In this document: positions 56,023-64,000 of the stretch, piece by piece
Position numbering within the stretch: position 1 is the first letter of the stretch
How the letters are laid out: every line of letters begins with the position of its first letter
Assembly: GCF_000768065.1 (NCBI RefSeq)
Contig: NZ_JRKM01000001.1
Span: 2,852,001 to 2,916,000, forward strand
Direction of reading: 5' to 3'
Length of the DNA: 64,000 bases
Source of the DNA: Aquabacterium sp. NJ1
GTDB taxonomy: Bacteria; Pseudomonadota; Gammaproteobacteria; Burkholderiales; Burkholderiaceae_C
Made by a program: the position numbers and the translations under genes
The notes under the pieces: model-generated
Database searches by the model: none
Told to the model about the DNA's origin: nothing
The model's input: the letters and a program-made list of their open reading frames with translations, nothing else

Positions 56023-57465
56023 ATGAAATGGCGTGCAGCTGCATTGGTATTGTTCTCGTGTGTCCTGGCCGCTTGTGGCGGTGGGGGCAACTCGAATGAC
56101 GCGAAGCCCCAGTCGACCCAGGTCGAACAGCAGGCGGTGGTATTTGGCCTGGTTCGAGATGAGGCTGGGCAGCCCGTTCAAGGTGTGAAGGTCACGTCTG
56201 CCGGCTTGCAGGCGAGCACCGACGCCAAAGGCAACTACCAGTTGAACGTGCCCCTGAGCGGCAACCGCACCGTGGTGCAGTTCGAGCGGGATGGTTATGC
56301 GCTGCAAACCGGCGTGTCGGATTTCCCTGCTGGTGGCAACGGCGTGCGTGTGAACGCCACGCTGCAAAAGCTGGGCTTGAACGTGGCGATCGCCAACCTG
56401 GCCACGGCGCAGTCCTTCAGCCTGCCGACTTCGGTCAAACCCATTGTCGAGTTTGGTGGTGATGCACTGGTGCGTGCCGATGGCGCCGCGCCCACAGGCC
56501 CCGTCACGGCGCGCCTGACCGTCATCGACCCCAAGGCCGATCTGGGCTTGATGCCCGGCAACTATCTGGCGAAAACGGCATCGGGCACGCAGCCCATCGA
56601 GTCGTATGGCGCGATCCAGTTCACCCTGCGTGACGCCGATGGCAGCGTGGTCAACCTCAAGGCAGGTCAGACGGCTGTGATCCGCATTCCGGCCGTCAAG
56701 GCCAGCCTTTCCGCCACGATGCCGGCTTCCGTGCCGCTCTACCACTTCAACGAGCAGACGGGTTATTGGCAAGACGAGGGTGTTGCTACCTTGAAGCCAG
56801 ATGGGTCCGGCGCGCCGTCTTACTACGAAGCCACGGTGCAGCACTTCAGCACCTGGAACGCCGACAAGCCCTATGACACCGTGACCCTGACGGGTTGCGT
56901 GCAAGACCTCAGCGGCGCTCGGGTGGGGGCCGGCCTGACCGTGGTCAGCGTGGGTGGCGATTACCTGGGTAGCGGCACGGCGATGACCAACGCATCGGGC
57001 CAGTTCAGCATCCAGGTCAAGCGCAATGCGCTGAGCCAGTTGACCGCCTTCAGCTACGCGCCAGCGGCCGTCAGCGACCAGGTTGTGGTGCAGGCCACTG
57101 CGCAGGATGGCGCGTCATCGCAGTGCCTGCGCATTGACTTGCAGGGCGCTGCACTGGCCTCTTACCAGGGCACCTATGTGGGCACCTATACGGGGCTGGA
57201 CAAGGGCAACTTCACCGTGGCGATTGGGAGCAACGGGATGATTGCCGGCTCGGGTGTGTCCACGCAGGGGAATGGCTCATTCGGCGTGAGCGGCCAGGTC
57301 AGTGCAGCGGGTGCGGTGTCCTTGAACGCGGCCCAGGGCCAGGCTGGCATCGCCACCTTCAGTGGCACCGTCAATGGACAGACAGGTGCACTCAGCGGCA
57401 CCTGGACCTACCTGCCGCAAACCGGCCTCACAGGCGGCGGCACCTACCAGGGCCAGCGCCAGTGA
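56023..57465 (+). CDS. Lipoprotein with carboxypeptidase-regulatory-like domain
   Basis: A 480-aa protein; lipobox LAACGGGG (MKWRAAALVLFSCVLAAC). Near residues 45-90 lies a CarboxypepD_reg-type beta domain (GLVRDEAGQPVQGVKVTSAG, STDAKGNYQL). A second similar module occurs around residue 300 (GCVQDLSGARVGAGLTVVSV, NASGQFSIQV). The C-terminal ~90 residues are a Gly-rich beta domain with GTYVGTYTGLDKGNFTV. Likely outer-membrane or surface localised. The ATG at 56023 follows AGGAAGGA. Confidence 0.82.
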   Translation: MKWRAAALVLFSCVLAACGGGGNSNDAKPQSTQVEQQAVVFGLVRDEAGQPVQGVKVTSAGLQASTDAKGNYQLNVPLSGNRTVVQFERDGYALQTGVSDFPAGGNGVRVNATLQKLGLNVAIANLATAQSFSLPTSVKPIVEFGGDALVRADGAAPTGPVTARLTVIDPKADLGLMPGNYLAKTASGTQPIESYGAIQFTLRDADGSVVNLKAGQTAVIRIPAVKASLSATMPASVPLYHFNEQTGYWQDEGVATLKPDGSGAPSYYEATVQHFSTWNADKPYDTVTLTGCVQDLSGARVGAGLTVVSVGGDYLGSGTAMTNASGQFSIQVKRNALSQLTAFSYAPAAVSDQVVVQATAQDGASSQCLRIDLQGAALASYQGTYVGTYTGLDKGNFTVAIGSNGMIAGSGVSTQGNGSFGVSGQVSAAGAVSLNAAQGQAGIATFSGTVNGQTGALSGTWTYLPQTGLTGGGTYQGQRQ

Positions 57466-57537
57466 GCCATTGAATCTGGCTTGGCAGCTGGCCGCAGCGC
57501 GATGCCTGCTGCCAGCTTGGGCCCTTCAGTTGGGTCT

Positions 57538-58749
57538 TCAGGCGGGGGGCATCACCCCATCCGCCTTGAACATCGCCTTGATGCCCCGCACCGCCTGCCG
57601 GATGCGGGGCTCGTTTTCGATCAGGGCAAAGCGCACGTGGTCATCCCCATGGTCGCCAAAGCCGATGCCGGGTGACACGCACACCTTGGCTTTCTCCATC
57701 AACTGCTTCGCGAACTCCAGCGAGCCCAGGTCCTTGTAGTGATCGGGGATCCTGGCCCAGATGTACATGGAGGCCTTGGGGCACTCCACCATCCAGCCGG
57801 CCTCGCGCAGGCCCTTGACCAGCACGTCGCGCCGGCTCTGGTACTTGGCGGCAATCTCTTGCACGCATTGTTGATCGCCCTCCAGCGCCGCGATGGCGGC
57901 CACCTGCAGCGGCGTGAAGGTGCCGTAATCGTGGTAACTCTTGATGCGGGCCAGCGCGGCCACCAGATCTGGGTTACCCACCATGAAGCCCACGCGCCAG
58001 CCGGCCATGTTGTAGCTCTTGCTGAGCGTGAAGAACTCGACCGCGATGTCCTTGGCGCCCGGCACCTGCATGATGGACGGTGCCTTCCAGCCATCGAACA
58101 CGATGTCGGCGTAAGCCAGGTCATGCACCACGAAGATGTCGTGCTTCTTGGCCAGCGCCACCACACGCTCGAAGAAGTCCAGCTCCACGCATTGGGCCGT
58201 GGGGTTGGAGGGGAAGCCCAGCACCATCATCTTGGGCTTGGGGTAGCTGCCGCGGATGGCCTTTTCCAGCTCGGCAAAGAAGTCCACGCCCGGCACCAGC
58301 GGCACGGAGCGGATGTCCGCGCCCGCGATCACCGCACCATAGATGTGGATCGGATACGAAGGGTCCGGCACCAGCACGGTGTCACCACGGTCCAGCGTGG
58401 CCAGCATCAGGTGGGCCAGGCCCTCTTTCGAACCGATGGTGACGATGGCTTCCTTGTCCGGGTCGATGTCGACCTGGTAGCGGTCCTTGTACCAATGCGA
58501 GATCGCCCGGCGCAGGCGCGGGATGCCCTTGGAAGCCGAGTAGCCGTGGGTATCAGGCCGTTGCGCAACTTCGGTGAGCTTGGCGACGATGTGCGGCGGC
58601 GTGGCCCCGTCGGGGTTGCCCATGCTCATGTCGATGATGTCTTCCCCGCGGCGGCGGGCGGCCAGCTTGAGTTCGGCCGTGATGTTGAAGACGTAGGGGG
58701 GGAGGCGATCGATGCGCGCAAAGCGGCGCTTGCCTGCAGATGAGGACAT
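57538..58749 (-). CDS. alaC: Alanine transaminase AlaC
   Basis: A 403-aa fold-type I aminotransferase converting pyruvate and glutamate to alanine and 2-oxoglutarate. Segments: [85 protein letters not shown], and [16 protein letters not shown] with the PLP Lys. These match AlaC rather than aspartate aminotransferases. Length normal. It is not linked to an amino-acid operon here. Confidence 0.92.
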   Translation of the reverse strand: MSSSAGKRRFARIDRLPPYVFNITAELKLAARRRGEDIIDMSMGNPDGATPPHIVAKLTEVAQRPDTHGYSASKGIPRLRRAISHWYKDRYQVDIDPDKEAIVTIGSKEGLAHLMLATLDRGDTVLVPDPSYPIHIYGAVIAGADIRSVPLVPGVDFFAELEKAIRGSYPKPKMMVLGFPSNPTAQCVELDFFERVVALAKKHDIFVVHDLAYADIVFDGWKAPSIMQVPGAKDIAVEFFTLSKSYNMAGWRVGFMVGNPDLVAALARIKSYHDYGTFTPLQVAAIAALEGDQQCVQEIAAKYQSRRDVLVKGLREAGWMVECPKASMYIWARIPDHYKDLGSLEFAKQLMEKAKVCVSPGIGFGDHGDDHVRFALIENEPRIRQAVRGIKAMFKADGVMPPA

Positions 58750-58858
58750 GCTGAGAGTCTTTCACGTGAGCGCCCGGAACCGTCCGAGCGACGTGACCGC
58801 ACGATGGGGTGCGGCCCGCAGCCATCCTAACTGGTTTTGGTGGATCAGTGCGGCTGCT

Positions 58859-59707
58859 TCACGAGCCTTGCTGCATCCGAAGGCGGCGGGCGTGTTCTTC
58901 GTCCACGGCATCATCGATCTCGCGGATCACGCCCTCCAGGTCCACGGCCTTGTGCTGGCGCTTGAACTGGCCTGTGAGCACCGTGTCGTTGCTCAGCAGG
59001 CCTTGCTCGTACAGTGACCAGATCTCGGGGCCATATTGGCTGTTCAGCAGATCAGGTGCAAAGCCGCCAAAGAAGTTGCGCAGGTTCTCGACATCACGCA
59101 GCAACATGCGTTGCGCATGGTTGTTGCCGGCTGCATCGACCGCCTGAGGCAGATCGATGATCACGGGGCCATCGGCCGCCATCAGGATGTTGAACTCCGA
59201 CAGGTCGCCATGCACGATGCCGGCGCACAGCATGCGCACCACTTCCTTCAGCAGCGTCTGGTGGTGGGTGCGAGCTTCTTCGGCCGTGAAGAGCACATCG
59301 TTGAGGCGCGGCGCCGCATCACCGTGTTCGTCGGCCACCAGCTCCATCAGCAAGACGCCATCGAGGAAGTTGTAGGGCTTGGGCACCCGCACACCGGCTG
59401 CGGCCAGCCGGTACAAGGCATCCACCTCGGCGCTTTGCCAGGCCGCTTCCTGGGCTTGCCGGCCAAACTTGGTGCCCTTGGCCATGGCGCGGGCTTCACG
59501 CGAGTTCTTGGTCTTGCGGTTCTCGGTGTAGTCCACCGCCTGGCGGAAGCTGCGTTGGGTGGCTTCCTTGTAGATCTTGGCGCAGCGGGTTTCATCGCCA
59601 ATGCGCACGACGAACACCATGGCCTCCTTGCCGCTCATGAGCTGGCGCACGACCGAGTCGATCAGGCCCTCTTCCAGCAGGGGGAGCAGTCTTGGTGGTG
59701 TTTTCAA
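58859..59707 (-). CDS. RIO1-type atypical serine kinase
   Basis: A 282-aa protein with the RIO kinase core: MSGKEAMVFVVRIGDETRCAK split around the ATP-binding STGKEA-like loop (here MSGKEA), YTENRKTKNSREARAMA, catalytic VHGDLSEFNIL and metal-binding IIDLPQAVD. Bacterial RioA-like proteins are conserved in proteobacteria but their target is not established. No regulator or partner is adjacent. Confidence 0.92.
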   Translation of the reverse strand: MKTPPRLLPLLEEGLIDSVVRQLMSGKEAMVFVVRIGDETRCAKIYKEATQRSFRQAVDYTENRKTKNSREARAMAKGTKFGRQAQEAAWQSAEVDALYRLAAAGVRVPKPYNFLDGVLLMELVADEHGDAAPRLNDVLFTAEEARTHHQTLLKEVVRMLCAGIVHGDLSEFNILMAADGPVIIDLPQAVDAAGNNHAQRMLLRDVENLRNFFGGFAPDLLNSQYGPEIWSLYEQGLLSNDTVLTGQFKRQHKAVDLEGVIREIDDAVDEEHARRLRMQQGS

Positions 59708-59849
59708 TGGTGCACTCGGTGAAGGTTGCCCTGGATGAGGGTCATGTCACGCCTTGTTGATTCAGCCGCCCATGCTAGCCCATGGCTTGCTTTTGCTTAC
59801 ATAGAGCCCTCTTCAGGGGGGACGGCCTTGCCAGACAGAGTCCGTATAG

Positions 59850-60053
59850 TCCTCCCCATCGACGGCGGATTTGCAGATCGCGCCGAGATAGAGAACAAAA
59901 ACCAAAGGGTGGATAGAACAACAAGGGTTACAGGGAAAAACGCTGTCATCACCGCAAGCACTTAGACATGGCGGGATTGCAGGGAGGAGAAGCTGCGGGC
60001 AACGTATCCGTGGTGATCAAACCGATCGGTTTTGGCCGGTCGGTTTTTTTTTT
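59850..60053 (+). ncRNA. Candidate small RNA ending in a strong terminator
   Basis: The ~370-bp gap 59708-60078 holds no credible gene. Its right part ends in a strong plus-strand terminator (60020-60053), although no plus-strand coding gene lies within several hundred bases upstream. A TATAGT at 59845-59850 could be a -10 box, but I see no good -35. The 5' end given is a guess. Confidence 0.3.
60020..60053 (+). terminator. Strong terminator without an upstream plus-strand gene
   Basis: AACCGATCGG (60020-60029) pairs with CCGGTCGGTT (60036-60045) with one wobble, in front of an uninterrupted run of ten T (60044-60053). The T-run is on the plus strand, so it does not suit the minus-strand TetR gene that ends at 60079. 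Confidence 0.85.
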
Positions 60054-60078
60054 GCCTTGCTTTGCTTGCAGGGCGTGG

Positions 60079-60792
60079 TCAGCGCGCCGAATGGCCCAAG
60101 GGCGCCAGGCGATGGGTTTCGATCTCGCTGCGGAACCACCGGTCCAGGCCTTCCCACGCGTACATCAGGTGGGACACGATCAGTTCGGCGGGTTGCCTGA
60201 AATCGCTCTGGGCCCAGGTCAGGCAGGCTTGCAGCGAGGCTCCCACCAGCGAGGCCCCGATGATGTCCAGATCAATGTGGTCCGGCAGGTCCGGGTAGAT
60301 GCGCTTGCAGAAAAAACGCATGGCCTGCGCATGCCGCTTGAGCTCGTTGTTGTTCTTGCTCGTTGCATTGCGCCAGTAGCTGGAGGCGTCCACCAGCAGG
60401 ATTTGCGCACGGCGGGGGTCTTCCTGCACAAAGCCCAGGAAGGCCTGCAGGCCGGCTCGGGCCAGCTCCAGGGTGTCCAGCCGGGCTTGCAACATGGCGC
60501 GGCCGGTGGCCAGCAAGGCCTGCTCGCTGATCAGTTTGAAGGCGGCCTCATAGGCATCCGAGATGCTGGCGAAGTGCTCGGAGAAGTAGCGCTCGGTGAT
60601 GCGCGCCTCGTTGCAGATGTCGCGGATCGTGGCGCGGCGCAGGCCCAGGGTGCCAAAGACATGCACCGCCGCATCCAGCAGCTTGCGGCGCCGCAGGTCG
60701 CGTCGCTCCTGGGCGGACAGGCCACCATAGCGCCGCGCGGGCATGACCTGCGGCGGTGCGGGGCGGGTGAGCTCGTCCTGAGGGCTGTGCAT
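60079..60792 (-). CDS. TetR/AcrR-family transcriptional regulator
   Basis: A 237-aa repressor. The N-terminal helix-turn-helix is clear (RRRKLLDAAVHVFGTLGLRR, then TIRDICNEARITERYFSEHF). The C-terminal ligand domain is helical with a FLGFVQEDPRRAQILLVDA segment. No target operon is obvious; the neighbouring methyltransferase/GNAT genes lie on the same strand upstream of it. Start at 60792. Confidence 0.9.
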   Translation of the reverse strand: MHSPQDELTRPAPPQVMPARRYGGLSAQERRDLRRRKLLDAAVHVFGTLGLRRATIRDICNEARITERYFSEHFASISDAYEAAFKLISEQALLATGRAMLQARLDTLELARAGLQAFLGFVQEDPRRAQILLVDASSYWRNATSKNNNELKRHAQAMRFFCKRIYPDLPDHIDLDIIGASLVGASLQACLTWAQSDFRQPAELIVSHLMYAWEGLDRWFRSEIETHRLAPLGHSAR

Positions 60793-60906
60793 GGTGGTGG
60801 TGGGTGGCCTGGTGCGAATTGATTATCGTGATCGGCCACCGGCTGACATGGGGCGTTGTTGCGTCAACGGCCGTGGCAGAGGGTGCAAAAGCGTCAGAAA
60901 TACGCC

Positions 60907-60945
60907 AAACCCCTTGCCCGAGGGAGCGCCTGGGTAAGGGGTTTT
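60907..60945 (-). terminator. Hairpin after the GNAT gene
   Basis: AAACCCCTTGCCC (60907-60919) pairs with GGGTAAGGGGTTT (60932-60944) with one wobble. The T-runs on both sides are short (three to four bases), so termination is probable but not strong. Confidence 0.55.
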
Positions 60946-61000
60946 GCTGGTTTGTCAGGCGCCTGACGATTGGCTGATGAGCTGGCTGGCGTGCCGCGTT

Positions 61001-61522
61001 TCAGCCATCCACCGGCTCAAGCGGCGTGTCGAGGATGAGCTGGTAGAAGTCGATGTCCAGCCAGCGGCCGAACTTGAAGCCCGCTTGCCTGAGCGTGCCG
61101 CCATGCACGAAACCCAGCTCGGCGTGCAGCTGCTTGCTGCCCGCATTGGCGCTGTCGATCACACCGACCAGCATGTGCAGGCCTTGCGCGCACGCCGCCT
61201 CGATGAGGGCCTGCATCAGCGCGCGGCCAATGCCCTGGCCACGGTGGGCCTGGTGCACATAGACCGAATGCTCCACGCTGTATTTGTAGGCCGGGAAGTT
61301 GCGAAAGCTGCCGTAGCTCGCAAAGCCCAGCAAGGTGCCGGCCTCGTCTTCCATGCCGATGACAGGCCAGCCGTGCTGCTGCTTGGTGTCGAACCAGGTG
61401 GCCATCTGGGCCATGCTGCGCGGCTGGTAGTCGTACAGCGCGGTCGAATGCATGATGGCCTCGTTGAGGATGGCCAGGATCGCCTCGGCATGGCGCTCGG
61501 GTGTGCAGGCGACCAGCTTCAT
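61001..61522 (-). CDS. GNAT N-acetyltransferase, phosphinothricin-acetyltransferase-like
   Basis: A 173-aa acetyl-CoA-dependent enzyme. Segments: AILAILNEAIMHSTALYDYQ, SVEHSVYVHQAHRGQGIGRA (pyrophosphate-binding Q/RxxGxG/A) and HAELGFVHGGTLRQAGFKFG, the pattern of the Pat/MddA/YncA subfamily, which acetylates phosphinothricin, methionine sulfoximine or similar amino acids. Starts one base after the stop of the methyltransferase gene, so the two form an operon. Confidence 0.9.
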   Translation of the reverse strand: MKLVACTPERHAEAILAILNEAIMHSTALYDYQPRSMAQMATWFDTKQQHGWPVIGMEDEAGTLLGFASYGSFRNFPAYKYSVEHSVYVHQAHRGQGIGRALMQALIEAACAQGLHMLVGVIDSANAGSKQLHAELGFVHGGTLRQAGFKFGRWLDIDFYQLILDTPLEPVDG

Positions 61523-61523
61523 G

Positions 61524-62696
61524 TCATGCCGCAGCCAGTCGCCACAAGGACGTCACCTCGGCCGCGCGGGCCTGATGCAGCGGGTCTGAGGCGTCCTGCG
61601 TTTTAGGGTGGTGGGGCCGGGCATCGAGCTTGCCCACGATCTGCAAGCCCGCTTCCTTGATCCAGCCTTGCAGCTCATCGGGGCCACGCAAGCCCAGGTG
61701 CTCGGCCAGGTCGGACATGATCAGCCAGCCTTCGCCTTGAGGCGAAAGGTGGGCGCGCAAGCCTGCCAGGAAGCCGCGCAGCATGCGGCTGTCCGGGTCG
61801 TACACCGCGTACTCGATGGGTGAACTTGGGCGTGCGGGCAGCCACGGCGGGTTGCACACGATCAGCGGCGCTTGCCCCGGCGGGAACAGGTCGGCCTCGA
61901 TCACTTGCACCTGCTTGTCGAGCTTGAGCTGGCGCAGGTTGTCGTGGGCGCAGGCCAGGGCGCGTGGGTCCTGATCCGTGGCGATCACCTGGGCGATGCC
62001 GCGCCGTGCCAGCACCGCGGCCAGCACGCCCGAGCCGGTGCCGATGTCGAACGCCAGCTGCGCGCCTGGGGGCAGCGGCGCCTTGGCCACCAGGTCCACA
62101 TACTCACCACGCACGGGTGAGAACACGCCGTAGTGCGCATGGATGCGGCCGCGGATCGCCGGGACTTCCACGCCCTTCTTGCGCCACTCGTGCGCGCCGA
62201 TCAGGCCCAGCAGCTCGCGCAGCGAGGCCACATAAGGTTCCGTGCCGGCCCCATAGGCTTCTTCGCAGGCCTGCTTCACATCGGGGGCGCGGCGCAAGGG
62301 GATGGTGTGGTCGGCCTCGAAAGGGATCAACAACATGCCCAGGATGCGGGCGCGGTGGGCCAGCTTCTGGCGGTGCTGGTTGAAGGCCTGGCCGGCACTG
62401 TTGGCTTCTTGATGCTTGGGGCGCTTGCCTTGCCCCTTGCCGCCCGCACGGCCCGCCGCAGGCTCCAGCCGCCGGGTCAAGGCCTGCAGCAGGTGGCGCG
62501 CGTTCTGGAAGTCGCCTTGCCAAAGCAGGGCTGTGCCTTCGCAAGCCAGCTTGTAGGCGGTGTTGGCTGGCATCGTGTCATCGGCCAGCACCACCTTCTG
62601 ATGCGCGGCCACACCGGCTTCGGAGCGCCACAGGGCGCTGGCGGCTTGGCCATCGGGGCCGGTCCAGTGAATCCGGTGAAGTGGGGCTGCGCACAT
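61524..62696 (-). CDS. Class I SAM-dependent methyltransferase (small-domain N-methyltransferase type)
   Basis: A 390-aa enzyme. The N-terminal ~200 residues form an accessory region with KGQGKRPKHQEANSAGQA. The catalytic part has AFDIGTGSGVLAAVLA (SAM motif I), VIATDQDPRALACAHDN and the NPPW active-site tetrapeptide (VCNPPWLPARP), characteristic of MTases acting on exocyclic amines of RNA, DNA or Gln (RlmG/RsmC/PrmC group). Exact substrate not identifiable. Operon with the GNAT gene downstream (one-base gap). Confidence 0.85.
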   Translation of the reverse strand: MCAAPLHRIHWTGPDGQAASALWRSEAGVAAHQKVVLADDTMPANTAYKLACEGTALLWQGDFQNARHLLQALTRRLEPAAGRAGGKGQGKRPKHQEANSAGQAFNQHRQKLAHRARILGMLLIPFEADHTIPLRRAPDVKQACEEAYGAGTEPYVASLRELLGLIGAHEWRKKGVEVPAIRGRIHAHYGVFSPVRGEYVDLVAKAPLPPGAQLAFDIGTGSGVLAAVLARRGIAQVIATDQDPRALACAHDNLRQLKLDKQVQVIEADLFPPGQAPLIVCNPPWLPARPSSPIEYAVYDPDSRMLRGFLAGLRAHLSPQGEGWLIMSDLAEHLGLRGPDELQGWIKEAGLQIVGKLDARPHHPKTQDASDPLHQARAAEVTSLWRLAAA

Positions 62697-62841
62697 GGCG
62701 AGGTCAAGGTAAAGCGGGCAGTGGCGCAGTGTAAGGCGCAGAGATCGCCTACCCCGTATGGGGGCTCAGAGAAACACGCGTGGCGGCTTGGCGGCAGCCC
62801 GGTCAGAATAGGCGGCGCGATTTTGCGGTCACCTTTTTCTG

Positions 62842-63555
62842 ATGCACCACATGCCCTTCCAAGCCGCCATCATTGATCTTGACGGCACCATGGTCGACAC
62901 CATCGGTGACTTTGTCGTTGTCCTGCAGCACACGCTGGCCGATCTGGGTTGCCACCCGGTCGAGATCGCGCGCGTGGACCGCGCTTTCATCTCGCTGACC
63001 GTGGGCAAGGGCACCGAGGACCTGCTGCGGCGCAGCCTGGCGCAAGCCTGGGGCCTCACGCCCGAAGCCGCCGAGGTGGCCGAGGCCATGCCTGAGGCGC
63101 TGCACCACTATCACGAACATTACCCGCGCCTCAATGGCGAGGCTTCGGATGTCTTTCCCGGTGTGGCCGAAGGCCTGCGCCAGTTGCGCGAGCTGGGTGT
63201 TCAGCTCGCCTGCCTGACCAACAAGCCCACGGCCTTTGCCAGGCAACTGCTTGAGCGCAAGGGCCTGCTGCCTTATTTCGACCAGGTGTTTGGCGGTGAT
63301 GCCTTCGAGCGCAAGAAGCCCGACCCGCTGCCCTTGATCAAGACCTGCGAGGCCCTGGGTGCGAGCACGGCTCAGACGCTGATGGTCGGGGACTCCAGCA
63401 ACGATGCACAGGCCGCGCGTGCCGCGGGTTGCGAAGTCCTGCTGGTGACCTATGGCTACAACCATGGCCACCCGATCCAGGAGGTGCCGGCCGTGGCCCA
63501 CGTGCCGCGTCTGGATCAAGTGAATTGGCCTGCCGTGTTAGGGCAGGCCAATTGA
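62842..63555 (+). CDS. gph: HAD hydrolase, phosphoglycolate phosphatase-like
   Basis: A 237-aa HAD enzyme: motif I IIDLDGTMVDT, motif II CLTNKP, Lys in FERKKPDP and motif IV VGDSSNDAQAA. Length and the HHYHEHY cap region fit Gph, which removes phosphate from 2-phosphoglycolate made by DNA repair or oxygenase side reactions. Start may be 62842 or 62851. The usual neighbours (rpe, trpE) are not adjacent, so the exact substrate is inferred from family only. Confidence 0.85.
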   Translation: MHHMPFQAAIIDLDGTMVDTIGDFVVVLQHTLADLGCHPVEIARVDRAFISLTVGKGTEDLLRRSLAQAWGLTPEAAEVAEAMPEALHHYHEHYPRLNGEASDVFPGVAEGLRQLRELGVQLACLTNKPTAFARQLLERKGLLPYFDQVFGGDAFERKKPDPLPLIKTCEALGASTAQTLMVGDSSNDAQAARAAGCEVLLVTYGYNHGHPIQEVPAVAHVPRLDQVNWPAVLGQAN

Positions 63556-63596
63556 GTGTGATCGGTTGCTGGCGGTGAGTCGCCAGGTGTGGCGGC

Positions 63597-64000
63597 TTAC
63601 TGCAGCGCGTCCAGCACCGGCGGTGCCTTGTAATCCAGCAGGGCATCCTTCAGGTCCTGCGTGACGGGGCGGTTGCCCAGCCAGGTGCGCAGCACGGCCG
63701 GGAAGAAGCCTGCATCTTCCAGCGGCAGGCCGGCAGGCTGGCCGTTGACGAAGAACATGGTGCCGCGCTTGGGCACGAACTCGATGGTGAAGACGTCACC
63801 GGCGTTCATGCGTCTGATGCGCGAGAACTCCTCGCCCATCATGCGGATGGAGGGGATCAGCTTGAAGAACTCTTCGCGGCTGCTGTTGTTCTCGATGCCC
63901 TTGGTGATGACCTTGCCCAGTTCGTCCACGCGCATGCCTTGCAGCATCACGAAGCGCAGTTGCTTGGGGCCGCCCGTGGCGAAGATGGCGTCCGACTTGC
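63597..64000 (-). CDS. Chalcone isomerase-like protein, truncated by window end
   Basis: The last ~133 residues of a chalcone-isomerase-like domain: KSDAIFATGGPKQLRFVMLQ, VDELGKVITKGIENN, NAGDVFTIEFVPKRGTMFFV and PVTQDLKDALLDY. Bacterial members of this fold are mostly exported and of unknown function; no flavonoid pathway is implied. The N-terminus, including any signal peptide, lies beyond base 64000. Confidence 0.82.
   Translation of the reverse strand, partial: KSDAIFATGGPKQLRFVMLQGMRVDELGKVITKGIENNSSREEFFKLIPSIRMMGEEFSRIRRMNAGDVFTIEFVPKRGTMFFVNGQPAGLPLEDAGFFPAVLRTWLGNRPVTQDLKDALLDYKAPPVLDALQ

Overview
The window looks like chromosomal DNA of a GC-rich betaproteobacterium of the order Burkholderiales (Aquabacterium/Leptothrix/Ideonella/Comamonadaceae-like). 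This is inferred from strong G/C third-position codon use, many PEP-CTERM secreted proteins, and the protein types present (PriA, PF10136-type membrane 'recombinase', ApaG, MltA, DUF6091-like solute-binding proteins). The genus is not proven. No rRNA, tRNA or CRISPR array was found.

Layout. (1) 1-7.3 kb: a tandem minus-strand array of six complete (plus one truncated) PEP-CTERM paralogues with duplicated intergenic/terminator blocks. A plus-strand DUF6091-like binding-protein gene sits inside the array and a 70-aa conserved gene closes it. (2) 7.3-8.3 kb: a non-coding region with a DnaA-box cluster and a 49-bp direct repeat, an oriC-like or DnaA-binding locus directly in front of priA. (3) 8.3-25.7 kb: ordinary chromosomal genes: priA, an HDOD protein, an HSL-type esterase, cynS, a two-gene MHYT hybrid kinase / HD-GYP signalling operon, an SGNH hydrolase, mltA, a membrane 'recombinase' coupled to apaG, and a Tat-exported PhoD phosphatase.

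(4) 25.8-30.5 kb: an AT-richer island that reads as an integron gene-cassette array without a visible integrase. At least three attC-like sites (R''/R' boxes, an unpaired C in the L'' arm) end cassettes carrying a DUF6864-like + two-TM pair, an ABC-type ATPase, and a DUF262 + Rx4H HEPN pair. These look like defence or toxin-antitoxin modules and are the most novel part of the window. A frameshifted PH-domain gene follows.

(5) 31-49 kb: small exported proteins, a ParE/RHH toxin-antitoxin pair, an eroded stretch with gene remnants, a GlsB-like membrane protein, a PAS histidine kinase, a cupin, a transglutaminase-like protein, two unknown membrane proteins, DUF427, a glycerate dehydrogenase/kinase operon, a START protein, rpe, a single PEP-CTERM protein, a methionine-type aminotransferase, and two more tandem DUF6091-like proteins. 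(6) 49-64 kb: a large lipoprotein, a YegD-type Hsp70, an AraC regulator divergent from two tandem Baeyer-Villiger-type monooxygenases, a lipoprotein, alaC, a RIO kinase, a candidate small RNA with a strong terminator, a TetR regulator, a methyltransferase/GNAT pair, a phosphoglycolate-phosphatase-like HAD enzyme and a truncated chalcone-isomerase-like gene. All functions are read from motifs by eye; no database search was run.
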